A DNA stretch of 64,000 nucleotides from Planctomycetota bacterium. GTDB lineage: Bacteria > Planctomycetota > UBA1135 > GCA-002686595. Below are positions 39,715-50,927 of the stretch, one piece after another (within the stretch, counting starts at the first letter, position 1; every line of letters starts with the position of its first letter). The translations under genes were made by a program, and so were the position numbers. The DNA lies in the NCBI GenBank assembly GCA_016795325.1, contig JAEUHY010000012.1, positions 1-64,000 of the forward strand. The letters are read 5' to 3'. The notes below the pieces were generated by a model, which was not told the DNA's origin, did not search any database, and worked only from the letters and a program-made list of their open reading frames with translations.

Positions 39715-40898
39715 GGATCGCGGTGGTGACCTCGCTGTTTCCCAGCTCGGTGAAGCCGCACGAAGGCATCTTCGCGCTGCGGCGCTGGGCCGGCATGCGC
39801 CGGCGCGGCCACGAGGTGCAGGTCGTGCAGCCCTTGCCTTGGGCGCCGCCCGTGGGGCGCGCAGAGTGGCGGCAGATGCGTTGCATCGCCGCACAAGAGA
39901 CGCTTGACGGCGTCCGTGCGAGCCGACCGCGCTACCTGCATCTCCCCGGGCGCGCGCTCGGCAACGCGCGCCGTTTCGCTCGCTGCGCCGAGCGCGAACT
40001 CGCCCGGACTGCGCCGTTCGACGTGCTCGTCGCGGACTACGCCTGGCCGGCGGCGATGCTCGCTCCACTGTGTGCGCGCCGCGCTTGGCCGCTCGTCGTG
40101 AACGGTCGCGGCAGCGATGTGTTGCAAGTCGCCGAGATCCCTGAGCTGCGCGCGGAACTCGCGGCGGCGCTGCGGCTCTCGAAGGGTTGGTGCGCCGTAT
40201 CCGAGCACCTGGTGCGCGCCATGGACGAGCTCGCGGGCGAGTCGCGCGGCGTGCTCGTCGCCAACGGCGTCGATGCCGAGCTGTTCGCGCCGCGCGATAG
40301 GCGCACCGCTCGCGCGTCGCTCGGACTGGGCAGTGAAACGACTCACGACGCTCCGCTCGTGCTCGTCGTCGGGCACTTGATCGAGCGCAAGGACCCGCTG
40401 CTCGCGCTCGAGGTCGTTGCGCGCCTGCGTGCGAGCGCTGCGCCCAACGCGCGGCTCGTGTACGTCGGTCGCGGCGCGCTCGAGGGTGAACTGCGCGCCG
40501 CGGTGGCGTCGCGCGGGTGCGAGGCGTGGGTGAGCTTGGCCGGCGAGGCCGCGCCCGACGTGCTGGCCCGCTGGTACAACGCCGCGGACGCGCTGCTCCT
40601 CACGTCGCGCCGCGAAGGTCGCCCGAACGTCGTGCTCGAGGCGTTCGCCAGCGGTTTGCCGGTGCTCGCCACCGACGCGGGAGGCACCGCCGAGTTGTTC
40701 GCCGGCGACGCGCGCATGCTCGCGCGCACGCGCGAACCGAAGGCGCTGGCTGCGCAACTCGCCGCTTTGCTCGCAGCACCGCGCGACTCCGCCGCGCTGC
40801 GCGCCCTGGCTCAACGCTGGGGCTGGGACTCGGCCTTCGTCGCGCTCGAAACACTGCTCGAGCGCGCGCGCGGCGCCGCCGCTGGAGCGACACGGTGA
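39711..40898 (+). CDS. Glycosyltransferase family 4 protein
   Basis: A 395-aa GT-B fold enzyme. The N-terminal domain starts MRIAVVTSLFPSSVKPHEG, and NGRGSDVLQ fits the acceptor-side motif of the subfamily. The C-terminal donor domain has VLVVGHLIERKDPLLALEV, ARLVYVGRGALEGEL and the EGRPNVVLEAFASGLPVLAT motif with the conserved EX7E pattern (Glu in EGRPN and in LEAF). The donor sugar is unknown. The start overlaps the amidotransferase stop, and its own stop overlaps the next glycosyltransferase, so three genes are coupled. Confidence 0.9.
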   Translation: MRIAVVTSLFPSSVKPHEGIFALRRWAGMRRRGHEVQVVQPLPWAPPVGRAEWRQMRCIAAQETLDGVRASRPRYLHLPGRALGNARRFARCAERELARTAPFDVLVADYAWPAAMLAPLCARRAWPLVVNGRGSDVLQVAEIPELRAELAAALRLSKGWCAVSEHLVRAMDELAGESRGVLVANGVDAELFAPRDRRTARASLGLGSETTHDAPLVLVVGHLIERKDPLLALEVVARLRASAAPNARLVYVGRGALEGELRAAVASRGCEAWVSLAGEAAPDVLARWYNAADALLLTSRREGRPNVVLEAFASGLPVLATDAGGTAELFAGDARMLARTREPKALAAQLAALLAAPRDSAALRALAQRWGWDSAFVALETLLERARGAAAGATR

Positions 40899-42112
40899 AG
40901 ATCCTCTACCACCATCGCACACAGGCCGAAGATGGCCAGGCGGTGCACATTCGCTCGCTGCAGCGGGCGTTCGAGCAACTCGGCCACGAGGTGTTCGAAG
41001 TGAGCCTGGTGCAGCGCGCGGCGCCTTCGGGCGCGGCGAGCGCACCGGCGCGTCCGCCGGCCTGGCGAGCGCTCACGCGACTGCCGCGGTTCGCGCGCGA
41101 ACTCGCCGAGTACGCGTACACATCGATCGGGCGGCCGAAGATCGTCGCCGCGGCGGTGCGCCACAAGGTCGACTTCATCTACGAACGCTACGCGTTCGGC
41201 AACGCCGCTGGCGTGCTGGCGGCGCGGCGCCTGGGCCTGCCGCTGATTCTGGAAGTCAATTCGCCGATGGTGCTCGAGCTCTCCAAGACACGCGGACTTT
41301 CGTTTCCGCGCACCGCGGCTCGGCTCGAGAACTGGATCTTCGCCAGCGCCGACCGCGTGTGCGTGGTGACCGAGGCGCTGGGTGAGATCCTCGTCGGCTT
41401 GGGCGTGTCGCGCGATCGTTTGCTCGTCACGCAGAACGGCGTCGACCTCGCGCGCTACGACTACTCCGATCGCTCCGCGGTGCGCGCCGTCGCTCGAGCA
41501 GACCTGGGGCTCGGGCCCGAGCGGCCGGGTGAGGTCGTGCTCGGTTTCGTCGGCTACTACCGCGACTGGCACCGGCTCGATCTCGTGCTCGACGCGCTCG
41601 CGACGCCCGAACTCGGCGCGGCGCGGCTGGCGATCGTCGGGGAAGGGCCGGCGCACGAAGCGCTGGTGGCGCAGTGCGCGCGCCTGGGACTGGCGGACCG
41701 CGTGCAGTTCTGCGGCCCGCGCAAACACGCCGAGATTCCCGCGCTGCTGCCGGCCTTCGACGTCGCGCTCGTGCCGGCGATCAACCCGTACGCATCGCCG
41801 CTCAAGCTGTTCGAGTACATGGCGGCCGGCCTCCCGGCCGTGGCGCCGGATCAGCCCAACCTGCGCGAGGTCCTGCGCGACGACGTCGACGCGTTGCTCG
41901 TGCAGCCCGGCGACGGCGCCAGCTTGCAGCGCGCGTTGGCGCGGCTCGTGGGCGAGGCCCACGTGCGCGAGCGGCTCGGCGCGCGTGCGCGCGTGACGCT
42001 GCTCGAGCGCGACTACACCTGGATCGGCAACGCGCGCCGCGTGGTCGAGGCCGCGCGCGAGCTCGCTTCCCGAGAATCTGGCGCGAGCGCACGCGCTCGC
42101 CCTCGGGCATGA
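40895..42112 (+). CDS. Glycosyltransferase family 4 protein
   Basis: A 405-aa GT-B enzyme of the type found in exosortase-A-associated loci. The N-terminus MKILYHHRTQAEDGQAVHI is typical of that subgroup (H-R-T-x-x-x-D-G-Q). The middle shows FIYERYAFGN, and the C-terminal domain has LGFVGYYRDWHRLD, LAIVGEGPAHEAL and SPLKLFEYMAAGLPAVAPD. The donor is unknown. The GTG start at 40895 overlaps the upstream stop (GTGA). The methyltransferase gene begins 13 bases after the stop. Confidence 0.9.
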   Translation: MKILYHHRTQAEDGQAVHIRSLQRAFEQLGHEVFEVSLVQRAAPSGAASAPARPPAWRALTRLPRFARELAEYAYTSIGRPKIVAAAVRHKVDFIYERYAFGNAAGVLAARRLGLPLILEVNSPMVLELSKTRGLSFPRTAARLENWIFASADRVCVVTEALGEILVGLGVSRDRLLVTQNGVDLARYDYSDRSAVRAVARADLGLGPERPGEVVLGFVGYYRDWHRLDLVLDALATPELGAARLAIVGEGPAHEALVAQCARLGLADRVQFCGPRKHAEIPALLPAFDVALVPAINPYASPLKLFEYMAAGLPAVAPDQPNLREVLRDDVDALLVQPGDGASLQRALARLVGEAHVRERLGARARVTLLERDYTWIGNARRVVEAARELASRESGASARARPRA

Positions 42113-42125
42113 TGGGGGACTGGCC

Positions 42126-42806
42126 ATGCCCTGGGGAAAGACCAACTACCAACGCTTCTTTCCGAGCCTGACCTGGCAGGTCCGGCCGCAGGTCGAAGCG
42201 CTCGTCGCGGCTCAGCCGCGCGGCGCGCGCATCGTCGATCTGGGCGCGGGCGGCCGCAAACTTCGCGACGACGTGCTGTGCGTCGATTTCGTGCTCTTCC
42301 CGGGCACCAACGTCGTCGGCGACGTGCAGCGCCTGCCGTTCCGCGATGGAGCGCTCGACCTGATCGTCGGCACGGGCCTGATCGAACACGTGGAGGACGA
42401 ACGCGCGTTGCTGGCCGAGGTCGAGCGCGTGCTCAAGCCCGGCGGCGTCGCGCACATGGAGGTGCCGTTCCTCCAGCAGTACCACGACGATCCGATCGAC
42501 TGTCGCCGCGTCACGGTCGACGGGTTGGCGCGCCTGATGCGCCGCTCCGGGCTCGAACCCGTGCGTCAGGGCGTGCACATCGGACCGACGGTGACGCTGA
42601 TCACGCTCTGGTCGTATTACGCCGCGTTGTGGTTCGAGGGCCGCAACCTCTTCGCGCGCGTCGCGAACACGCTCGTGTTCCTGTTCTTCTCCGTGCTGCT
42701 GTGGCCGGCGAAGTTCCTCGACGTGTTCCTGGTGAACAAACGCAGCGCGCACCGCCTCGCGTTCGGCGTCTACTGCACGGCGCGCAAGAGCGGAGGCGCA
42801 CGTTGA
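42126..42806 (+). CDS. Class I SAM-dependent methyltransferase with a C-terminal hydrophobic segment
   Basis: A 226-aa protein. The SAM-binding motif is IVDLGAGGRKL. An acidic motif II region (CVDFVLFPG) and DLIVGTGLIEHVEDERALL with the family His/Glu follow. VLKPGGVAHMEVPF is post-motif III. Near the C-terminus a hydrophobic stretch (VFLFFSVLLWPAKFLDVFLV) suggests membrane association, unusual for the fold. Methylation of a sugar or a lipid-linked intermediate is inferred from the neighbours. The TGA stop overlaps the following TTG start. Confidence 0.82.
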   Translation: MPWGKTNYQRFFPSLTWQVRPQVEALVAAQPRGARIVDLGAGGRKLRDDVLCVDFVLFPGTNVVGDVQRLPFRDGALDLIVGTGLIEHVEDERALLAEVERVLKPGGVAHMEVPFLQQYHDDPIDCRRVTVDGLARLMRRSGLEPVRQGVHIGPTVTLITLWSYYAALWFEGRNLFARVANTLVFLFFSVLLWPAKFLDVFLVNKRSAHRLAFGVYCTARKSGGAR

Positions 42807-43714
42807 GCACGCGCAAGCTGCACTCGCTGTCGTTCGACGTCGAGGAGTACTTCCAGGTCGCCAACCTCCGCGGCCACTTCGCGCGTTCGGACTGGGAGCG
42901 CGTCGAGCCGCGCATCGACGTCGGCATGGACGCGATCCTGGGCGCACTCGAACGCCACGGCGCGCGCGCGACGTTCTTCTTCCTGGGTTGGATCGCCGAA
43001 CGCCATCCGCACCTCGTGCAGCGCTGTCTCGAGGGCGGGCACGAAATCGCGAGCCACGGTTACGAGCACCTGTTCCTCCAGGACCTCGAGCCCGCGTCGT
43101 TGCACCGTGACCTCGAGCGCACCGAACAGGCCTTGATGGCCGCCGGCGCGCCGCGCCCGGTCGGTTTTCGCGCCTCGACGTTCACGCTCACGCGTTCGAC
43201 GTGGTGGGCCTTCGACGTGCTCGTGCAGCGCGGCTACCGCTACGACTCGAGCGTTCATCCGGTGCGCCATCCCGTGTACGGCGTCCCCGGTTTCGAACCG
43301 GGTCTGTCGCGGGTCGCGGCCGCGGGCGGAAGCATCGTCGAGTTCCCGGTGTCGACCTATCCGCTGCTCGGCCGCAACTGGCCGTTCGGCGGCGGCGGTT
43401 ACTTCCGACTCCTGCCCGGCGCCGTGACGCGTGCGCTGGCCGCGGGACTGGAACGCCGCGGTCGGCCGATGGCCTTCTACCTGCATCCGTGGGAGTTCGA
43501 TCCCGGCCAGCCGCGTTGCCCCGCGCCGGCGTTCAAGCGCTTTCGGCACTACCTCAACCTCGATCGCACGCTGCCGCGCCTGGAAGCGCTGCTCGAGCGC
43601 TTCCGCTTCGGCAGCATGGCCGAGGTGCTCGCTGCCGAGGGCTTCGATGCGCCGCGCGGCGCGCTTTCAGCGACGGTCCCGCAACGTGGCGGCCAGGCTG
43701 CGGAGCGCGGCTAG
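42803..43714 (+). CDS. Polysaccharide deacetylase, XrtA/PEP-CTERM-associated type (with DUF3473-like C-terminus)
   Basis: A 303-aa carbohydrate esterase 4 protein. The N-terminus LSFDVEEYFQVANL is the hallmark of the exosortase-A-associated deacetylase (TIGR03006 from memory), in which the DD of other deacetylases reads DVEE. GHEIASHGYEHLF supplies the metal-binding His residues and GFRASTFTL the Arg. The C-terminal part with HPWEFDPGQPR and FRHYLNLDRT matches DUF3473. The start is TTG at 42803, chosen because it overlaps the upstream TGA and has GGAGG seven bases before; no ATG is available. Its 3' end overlaps the convergent TPR gene by 48 bases. Confidence 0.88.
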   Translation: MSTRKLHSLSFDVEEYFQVANLRGHFARSDWERVEPRIDVGMDAILGALERHGARATFFFLGWIAERHPHLVQRCLEGGHEIASHGYEHLFLQDLEPASLHRDLERTEQALMAAGAPRPVGFRASTFTLTRSTWWAFDVLVQRGYRYDSSVHPVRHPVYGVPGFEPGLSRVAAAGGSIVEFPVSTYPLLGRNWPFGGGGYFRLLPGAVTRALAAGLERRGRPMAFYLHPWEFDPGQPRCPAPAFKRFRHYLNLDRTLPRLEALLERFRFGSMAEVLAAEGFDAPRGALSATVPQRGGQAAERG

Positions 43715-46700
43715 CTCGCTGGCCGCGAGCGGATCCTTCACACGCGGCGCGATCTGCGCGAAGACCTCGATCGCGAGCGCCGCATCGCCGGCGGCCGACC
43801 TGCGGCACAGGCCCGCGCCGTAGCAGGTCCCGATCTCGATCATCTCGGCTTCGCGCGTCTTCGGGTCGCGGCTGGCCCACAACTGGGCGAGCAGCACGAG
43901 GCCTTCGCCGAGCCGCGCGCGGTCGGCCCGCAGCAACGCGCGCGCGCGTGCCAGCAGGACGTGGCGGTCGTTGCCGCCGAGATTGCCGAGCACCGCGGCG
44001 CGTGCGATCTGCACTTGCACTGCGTCCGGCGCGCCGTTGCGGCGCGCGCAGACGGCGACCAGGTTCTGCGCGGCGAGCGCGGTGGGCGAGATGCCGAGTG
44101 AGACTTCGAAACTCTCGGTGGCCTCGTCGAAACGGCCCAACTGCGCGGCCAACTCACCGTGCGCGGACCACAACGCCGCGGAGTGCGGCGCGTGCTCGAG
44201 CTCGAGTTCGAGCAGTTGGAGCGCCCGCCTCGGATCGAGCCGCGCGTAGTACTCGGCCCAACGCACGCCCGCGCCCGGTTGCACGGACTCGACGCCGTGC
44301 GGCAAACGGCGGCGCAGGTTCTCGAGTTCGCTGAGGGCGTGTTCGCCGGTCCAGCGGTCCTGCGCGGAGTCGAGCGGATAGGCGAAGCGCAGCGCTTCGA
44401 TGCGCACCCATGGGTCGTCGGGGCGCGTGCTCGTGAGCGCGTCGAACTGCGCGCGCACGAGCCCGTCGAGCGCCGCGCCCTGGGCCTGGCGCGCACGCGC
44501 GAGCAACTCCACGAACTCGCGCACCTGGCGCGGCGTGGCGCGTTCGCCCTCGAGGTCGAGCGCTTTCCTGGCGGATTCGATCGCCGTCGACCACGCTCCG
44601 CGCGCCAGAGCGACGCGTTCGCGCTCCCGCAGCACTTTGGGGTCATACGGCGCCAGCGCGAAGGCCGCGTCGATGGAGCGCTGCGCCGCGTCGAGCGACT
44701 TCGCCACGCGCGCCAGACGCGCGTCGACGAGATGTCCGCTCAGCGGGTCGCTGGCGCCGAGCGCGGCTTTGCGCTCCCGCGCGACCTGCAGGCGCTGCGG
44801 TGCGTCTTCATCGCCGGTCTGCGCGGCGACGACCTGTTCGAGCACGTTCCAGCCCGGCGCGAACTTGGGCGCGAGCTTCGTGAGCTTGCGGGCCAACGTG
44901 TCGGCGACGTCGTAGGCCCCGAGCCACGCCGCGCCGCGCGCAGCGAGGTAGGCGGGCCACAGGCCGCCCTTGCTGCGCTCGGTCTCGGCGGCTTGCGTCT
45001 GGCGTGCGAGGTCCGCGACGGCCCAGGCGGTCCACTCCGGATCGTCGAGCGCTGCGAGCCGCGCCAGCAACGCGCGCGGGTCGCGCTGCACGGCGCCCGC
45101 GGGCAGCGGACCGAACCCGTGCTCGGCGCTGAGGGGATCGAGGCTAGGCGTCGAGTTTTCGGACAACGCACTCACGCACGAGGTCACCAGCGCTTCGAGG
45201 GCCGTCGCCGGCGCGTCGGCGCTCAGCGACTCCTCCGCGCGACGTTCCACCGCGTAGGCCTGCAGCAGCAAGCGCGCATCGCCGAGGCGTTCACCGAGGG
45301 CGGCCAGCGCTGCGAACTGCAGGCCGGTCGCTTGGAACTCGCTCTTGAGCAACGCCTCGTGCAAGTCTGCGCAGTCGCCCCAGCGGCGTTCTTGGACCGC
45401 CGTGACGAGCATGCCCAGTTCGGCGCTGCCGTGCTCGTCGTAGGCGAGCGCGCGCTCGAGCGACTCGCGGGCCAGGGTGAAGTCGTCCGCCAGAAGTGCG
45501 AGCTGCGCCAGACGCAGATGCAGACGCGGCGAACGCCAGCGCGCGCGCGAGTCGAGCAGTTCGCAAGCTTCCGCGGCGACGTCGTGCAGGCCGCGGACCA
45601 TGAGCTCGTCGAGCGCGTCGATGAACGCATCGACGTCGAGCTCGACCTTGACCTTGAGCAGCCGCAGGATGCGCCGCACGTGTTCCGCGTCGCGTTGCCG
45701 CGCGGCGATCGTGATCATCAGCGGAGCGGCCTTGGCCAGCAGCCCCGCGTCGGCGGTCAGCCGGGCCAGCTGCGACTGCGCGGCCACGAGCTGGCCTTGT
45801 TCGGCGTAGAGCTCGGCGAGCAGCAGATGGTCGGCGTCCGAGCGCCGCGCCGGCGCCACGCGTTCCAGGCTCTCGATTGCCGCGGCGAGCTCGCCGCGCT
45901 CGCGCAGGTCGTCGGCCGCCCACCGCCGTCCGATGCCGCCTGGATCAAGGCGCACGAGCGCGAGCTTCCAGCCCGGCGCCTGCACTTCTTCGGGCAGGCC
46001 GGCGAGCGCTTCGACGAGCTCGGGCTTGGCGCCTTCCGCAGCGATCCGCTCGCGCAAGTGGCGCGCCGCTTGGCTCCAGGACTGGGCCGCGAGCGCTGCG
46101 TCGCTCGCCAGGCGCAAGGCGGGCAGCAGGCGCGGGTGCTGCTCGAGCGCGAGCCCCGCGAGCGCGAGCGCCGAGGCGTGTTGTCCCGCGGCGAACTGCA
46201 CCTCGCCCAGCTTCACGCACTCGAACGCAACGCGGCGCTCCTGTGGTGCGAGTTGGTTCGCGTTGCTCAGCGCCTGGGCCTCGAGTTCGAAGTCCACGCG
46301 TCGCGACTTGGAGAAGCGCGCGCCGATCTCTCGCCAGCGCGGCTCGAGCTGCGCGGCTTCCTGCGGCGCGAGCTCGAGCGCGCGCGTGATCGCGTCTATC
46401 GCACGTCCCAGGTGCGGCGGCTCGGCTTCGAGTTCGATCTCGACGAGCCGCAACCAGCCGGCGTGCTGGTTGGGAAGCTTCGTGCTCGCGGCGGCGAGGC
46501 CGCGGCGCAGGAAGTCCGCTTCGGTGGCGGTGTCGGGCGTCGGCTGCGCGCGCAGCGCCTCGGCCATCGAGATCCAGGCCAGCGCAAAGGCGTCGGGGAA
46601 CGGCTCGCGCGTGTACGTGCGCACGTACTTCGAGAGCAGCGGTACGGACTCGGAGGCGACCTTGCGCTTGGCGAAGCTCAGCCCGACGTAGAAGTCACCC

Positions 46701-47761
46701 AGCGCGCGCACGTCGGGATCCGGGGAGCGGCGCATCTGGTTGCCGCTCCCGGCGAGTTCGGCCCAGCGTTCGAGCGCCAGCAATTGCGCCGCGTGTTCGG
46801 CGTAGAACTCCGTGTCGAGCGCGACGCGCCGCATCACGTCGGGTGTGATCAACTCCGGCAGCGCCGCCTCGCGTCCGGCCTCGGGCAGCACCCGCAACAT
46901 CAGTCGCAGCAGCGCCGGCTGCGCCGCGTACGGTGGGAACGAGAGCGCCGCCTGGCCCAGGTTCGCCGCGGCGTCTTGTTCGCCCGCATCCAGCAGGGCT
47001 TGGACGTACGCGATCAGCGCGCTCGGCCGCAGCCCCGCCTTGAGCGACTGCATCAGCGCCTCGGGCGCCTGCGCGAGCAGCGCGCTCGCGTCGTCGAGCC
47101 GCGTCTGGATGTCGCGCGCGAGCTCCTTCTCCGAGCTCGGATAGCGCTCGTACAGCTCCTGCGAGAGCCGCAGCCGCGTCGCGTCGTCGACTGGGCGCGC
47201 GGCGATGCGGCGCATCAGGGCTTCGGTGTCCTTCAATCCGAACTCGGCCGTCAACACGCCGCTGCGGCGCACGCAGTCGTCGATCACGCGCTGCGCCAGC
47301 GCGAGCACCGCCTCCGCGCGAACGCCCCAGGCTTCGGTTTGGTTGCGGTCCTTCGCGAGCACGCGGTCCGCACGCGCCAGCGCTTCCTCGAGTTCGCCGC
47401 TCTCGAGCAGCACGCCGGCCAGCATGGCCTCGATCGCAGGCGAACCGGGTCGGTGGTGGTTGAGCACCGTCTCGAGATCGGCCTTCGCGCGCACCCAGGC
47501 CCGCGACTGGCGCGCGAGGCGCGAGCGTTGGATCAGGATCTCTTCGACGAGCGGTCGGTCGAGGTCGCGCTCGGCCGCCGCCAGCGCCGCGTCGAGGTCG
47601 TGCCCGGCCTGCACCAAGTCGAGCTTGGGGCCGCTCATCAGGACGCGGGCCTGCTCGAGCAGGGCCCGCGGGTCCGCGCTCTCGGCGCGGCGAACGTGCA
47701 GGAACAGGAACGCGCAGAGGGCGCAGGCCGCGAGCGCGTAGAGCCAGTAGAGGAAGCGCAT
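43667..47761 (-). CDS. Large TPR-repeat protein, membrane anchored
   Basis: A 1364-aa protein with MRFLYWLYALAACALCAFLF at the N-terminus, a hydrophobic segment that could be a membrane anchor. A lipobox-like LAAC at residues 10-13 is embedded in it. The rest is almost entirely Ala/Leu/Arg/Glu-rich helical repeats with TPR character (for example ALAAAERDLDRP, LFAQAPE-type and YDVADTLARKL stretches). No catalytic motif was seen. It lies next to a sigma-54 activator and a kinase-like protein and inside an exopolysaccharide locus of exosortase-A type. The XrtA-locus protein PrsT is likewise a large TPR lipoprotein, so a comparable assembly or secretion role is possible but homology is not shown. 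Confidence 0.8.
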   Translation of the reverse strand: MRFLYWLYALAACALCAFLFLHVRRAESADPRALLEQARVLMSGPKLDLVQAGHDLDAALAAAERDLDRPLVEEILIQRSRLARQSRAWVRAKADLETVLNHHRPGSPAIEAMLAGVLLESGELEEALARADRVLAKDRNQTEAWGVRAEAVLALAQRVIDDCVRRSGVLTAEFGLKDTEALMRRIAARPVDDATRLRLSQELYERYPSSEKELARDIQTRLDDASALLAQAPEALMQSLKAGLRPSALIAYVQALLDAGEQDAAANLGQAALSFPPYAAQPALLRLMLRVLPEAGREAALPELITPDVMRRVALDTEFYAEHAAQLLALERWAELAGSGNQMRRSPDPDVRALGDFYVGLSFAKRKVASESVPLLSKYVRTYTREPFPDAFALAWISMAEALRAQPTPDTATEADFLRRGLAAASTKLPNQHAGWLRLVEIELEAEPPHLGRAIDAITRALELAPQEAAQLEPRWREIGARFSKSRRVDFELEAQALSNANQLAPQERRVAFECVKLGEVQFAAGQHASALALAGLALEQHPRLLPALRLASDAALAAQSWSQAARHLRERIAAEGAKPELVEALAGLPEEVQAPGWKLALVRLDPGGIGRRWAADDLRERGELAAAIESLERVAPARRSDADHLLLAELYAEQGQLVAAQSQLARLTADAGLLAKAAPLMITIAARQRDAEHVRRILRLLKVKVELDVDAFIDALDELMVRGLHDVAAEACELLDSRARWRSPRLHLRLAQLALLADDFTLARESLERALAYDEHGSAELGMLVTAVQERRWGDCADLHEALLKSEFQATGLQFAALAALGERLGDARLLLQAYAVERRAEESLSADAPATALEALVTSCVSALSENSTPSLDPLSAEHGFGPLPAGAVQRDPRALLARLAALDDPEWTAWAVADLARQTQAAETERSKGGLWPAYLAARGAAWLGAYDVADTLARKLTKLAPKFAPGWNVLEQVVAAQTGDEDAPQRLQVARERKAALGASDPLSGHLVDARLARVAKSLDAAQRSIDAAFALAPYDPKVLRERERVALARGAWSTAIESARKALDLEGERATPRQVREFVELLARARQAQGAALDGLVRAQFDALTSTRPDDPWVRIEALRFAYPLDSAQDRWTGEHALSELENLRRRLPHGVESVQPGAGVRWAEYYARLDPRRALQLLELELEHAPHSAALWSAHGELAAQLGRFDEATESFEVSLGISPTALAAQNLVAVCARRNGAPDAVQVQIARAAVLGNLGGNDRHVLLARARALLRADRARLGEGLVLLAQLWASRDPKTREAEMIEIGTCYGAGLCRRSAAGDAALAIEVFAQIAPRVKDPLAASELAALRSLAATLRDRR

Positions 47762-47815
47762 GGAGGCCGGGGGGACCGTAGCGTGTCGGTTGCTGCGCGC
47801 CGTGTCCAGACGGCT

Positions 47816-49237
<1,422 letters not shown>

Positions 49238-49419
49238 GTCGCGTCTTGTCGACACGCCGCGGCTCGGGCCGGAGTGTGCGTCCGGCGCGTGGTTCGTCCG
49301 CTGAGCGCGCGCCGGAAGAAGTTTCGCGGCGCGAGGCGTTCCGCGCGGCGCCGCGCTCGGCGAAGGTGCGGCGCGCCCGGCGCTGCACGCGCCGAACGGA
49401 CCGTGGCGAGCGCCGTCGG

Positions 49420-50784
49420 TCAGGCGAACGGATCTTCCGCCCGGGCGCGTGGGCCCCGAGTCGGGCGCGCGGCCGGGCTCTCGGGCAAGGTGCTGCGCTC
49501 GACCGGCAGGCGCATCCGAATGGCGAGCTGGCCCTCGGCCGGCGTGGCCACTTCGAGCGCGCCTCCCTGGCTGCTCACGATCGCGCTCGCCGCGGCGAGT
49601 TCGTTGGGGCCGAGGTCGGGCAGGCGCTCGCGCAACACGTTGACGTCGAGCACGTTTTCGGCGGCCACGCCCTGCAGCGGGCCGGCCGGGAATTCGATGC
49701 CGATGGACACCGCGCTGCCGTTGATCGGCGTGTAGGCGACCTTCACCGTGTCGCCTCCGCTGGAGCACAGGCGTGCGACCCCGAGCACCGTTTCGAAGGC
49801 CAGGGTGAGCGCGGAACGGTCGGCGCGCACGATGAACTCGACCGCGGGGCGGCCACCGGCGCCCGCCGCCGGCTGAAAGCGCGGTCCCTTGCGGCCGCGC
49901 AGCGTGAGCGTGGTGAGCAGCTCCTCGATCACGCCCGAGACGTCGAATTCTTCGACGCCGCGCGGCGGGGGAGCGGCCAGGCAGGCCAGGCTGCGCGTGA
50001 AGCGCAGCAGACGCCGCAGCTCGATCTGCGGGCCTTCGAGGTCGTCTTCCGCGGCGCGTCCGCTCTCGCGCAGCGCGAGGAAGGCGAGTTCGAGGCGCTG
50101 CGAGATGTCCGCCAGCACCGCCACTTGGTCGCGCCCGATCGAAAGGCCGCTGGTGAGCGGCGCAGGCCCGCGGCGGGGGGCCGGGGTCAGTTCGACCTGG
50201 GCGACTGGGGCTGGGGCGGCTACGGACGCCCCCGGTGCGGAGCTCACGGGCGCCGGCTGTTGGCGGGCTGCTTGCGGGAACGAAGCCGTCTCGTCGGGCA
50301 CGTGGGGCTGGAGCGTGGCCGCAACGCCGGCCGACGCGCTCCCGGTCGCGGCCTCGGCGCCCGCCAGCCAGGCCCGCAATTCGTCGAGGTCCGGCGGCCA
50401 GGGCGCGAAGCGCGACCCCGGCAGGCGCCGCACCGCGCGGGCCAGGGCGTTGGCGGGGTCCGTTCCCAGGCCGACCACTGCCTCGAGGGCCCCGGCTGCG
50501 ACCCGGTTGCGGATCCAGCCGATGTCCTCGAGCGAACCATGGTCGCAGTCGAGGAGCAGCAGCGGGGGGCGAACTCCCGGCGCGGGGAGTTCGTAGAGCT
50601 GCTCGAGGGCGCTGCAGCTCCCCGGGCGGAGCGCCGACAGCACCGCGTGCAGCTCGGCTTGCCGCGGCCCAGGCGCCACGAGCAGGCGCGGTCCGGCGGA
50701 CGCACCGCGGGCCGCGGGCGAAAACCCGCGCACTCCCGACGGAGACGGTCCTCCCGCCTCCGGCGCATTTTGGCCGCCGTTCAC
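49420..50784 (-). CDS. Histidine-kinase-like protein without recognisable catalytic motifs
   Basis: A 454-aa soluble protein. Residues about 30-140 are receiver-like (alternating strands and helices, LLLLDCDHGSLED). A Pro/Ala linker follows. Residues 210-440 look like a dimerisation helix plus an ATPase-like domain (VLADISQRLELAFLAL, then FDVSGVIEELLTTL and a strand pattern up to QLAIRMRLPV). The usual phospho-His H-box, N-box Asn and G-box DxGxG were not found, so activity as a kinase is doubtful. The GTG start at 50784 has GAGGGG close upstream. Its place beside a sigma-54 activator suggests a sensor or adaptor role. The HK relationship is a fold-level inference. Confidence 0.55.
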   Translation of the reverse strand: MNGGQNAPEAGGPSPSGVRGFSPAARGASAGPRLLVAPGPRQAELHAVLSALRPGSCSALEQLYELPAPGVRPPLLLLDCDHGSLEDIGWIRNRVAAGALEAVVGLGTDPANALARAVRRLPGSRFAPWPPDLDELRAWLAGAEAATGSASAGVAATLQPHVPDETASFPQAARQQPAPVSSAPGASVAAPAPVAQVELTPAPRRGPAPLTSGLSIGRDQVAVLADISQRLELAFLALRESGRAAEDDLEGPQIELRRLLRFTRSLACLAAPPPRGVEEFDVSGVIEELLTTLTLRGRKGPRFQPAAGAGGRPAVEFIVRADRSALTLAFETVLGVARLCSSGGDTVKVAYTPINGSAVSIGIEFPAGPLQGVAAENVLDVNVLRERLPDLGPNELAAASAIVSSQGGALEVATPAEGQLAIRMRLPVERSTLPESPAARPTRGPRARAEDPFA

Positions 50785-50927
50785 ATTCCCCTCGCGAACG
50801 CGGGCGATCGTAGCGCGCTTGCGCAGGCTGGCAAGCGCACGGCTGGGATCGGCGTGCTGCGCGCCGCGCCGTTTTCTCCCTCGGACCGCGGCCCGCTGTC
50901 GGTACGTTCCTAGGCTGTCCCCGCGCC

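Noticed and set aside
50787..50927. Search for a -24/-12 sigma-54 promoter in the divergent gap and other gaps
   Set aside because: No TGGCAC-N5-TTGC-like pair with correct spacing was found by eye; GGCAC matches elsewhere lie in coding sequence or have the wrong spacing.
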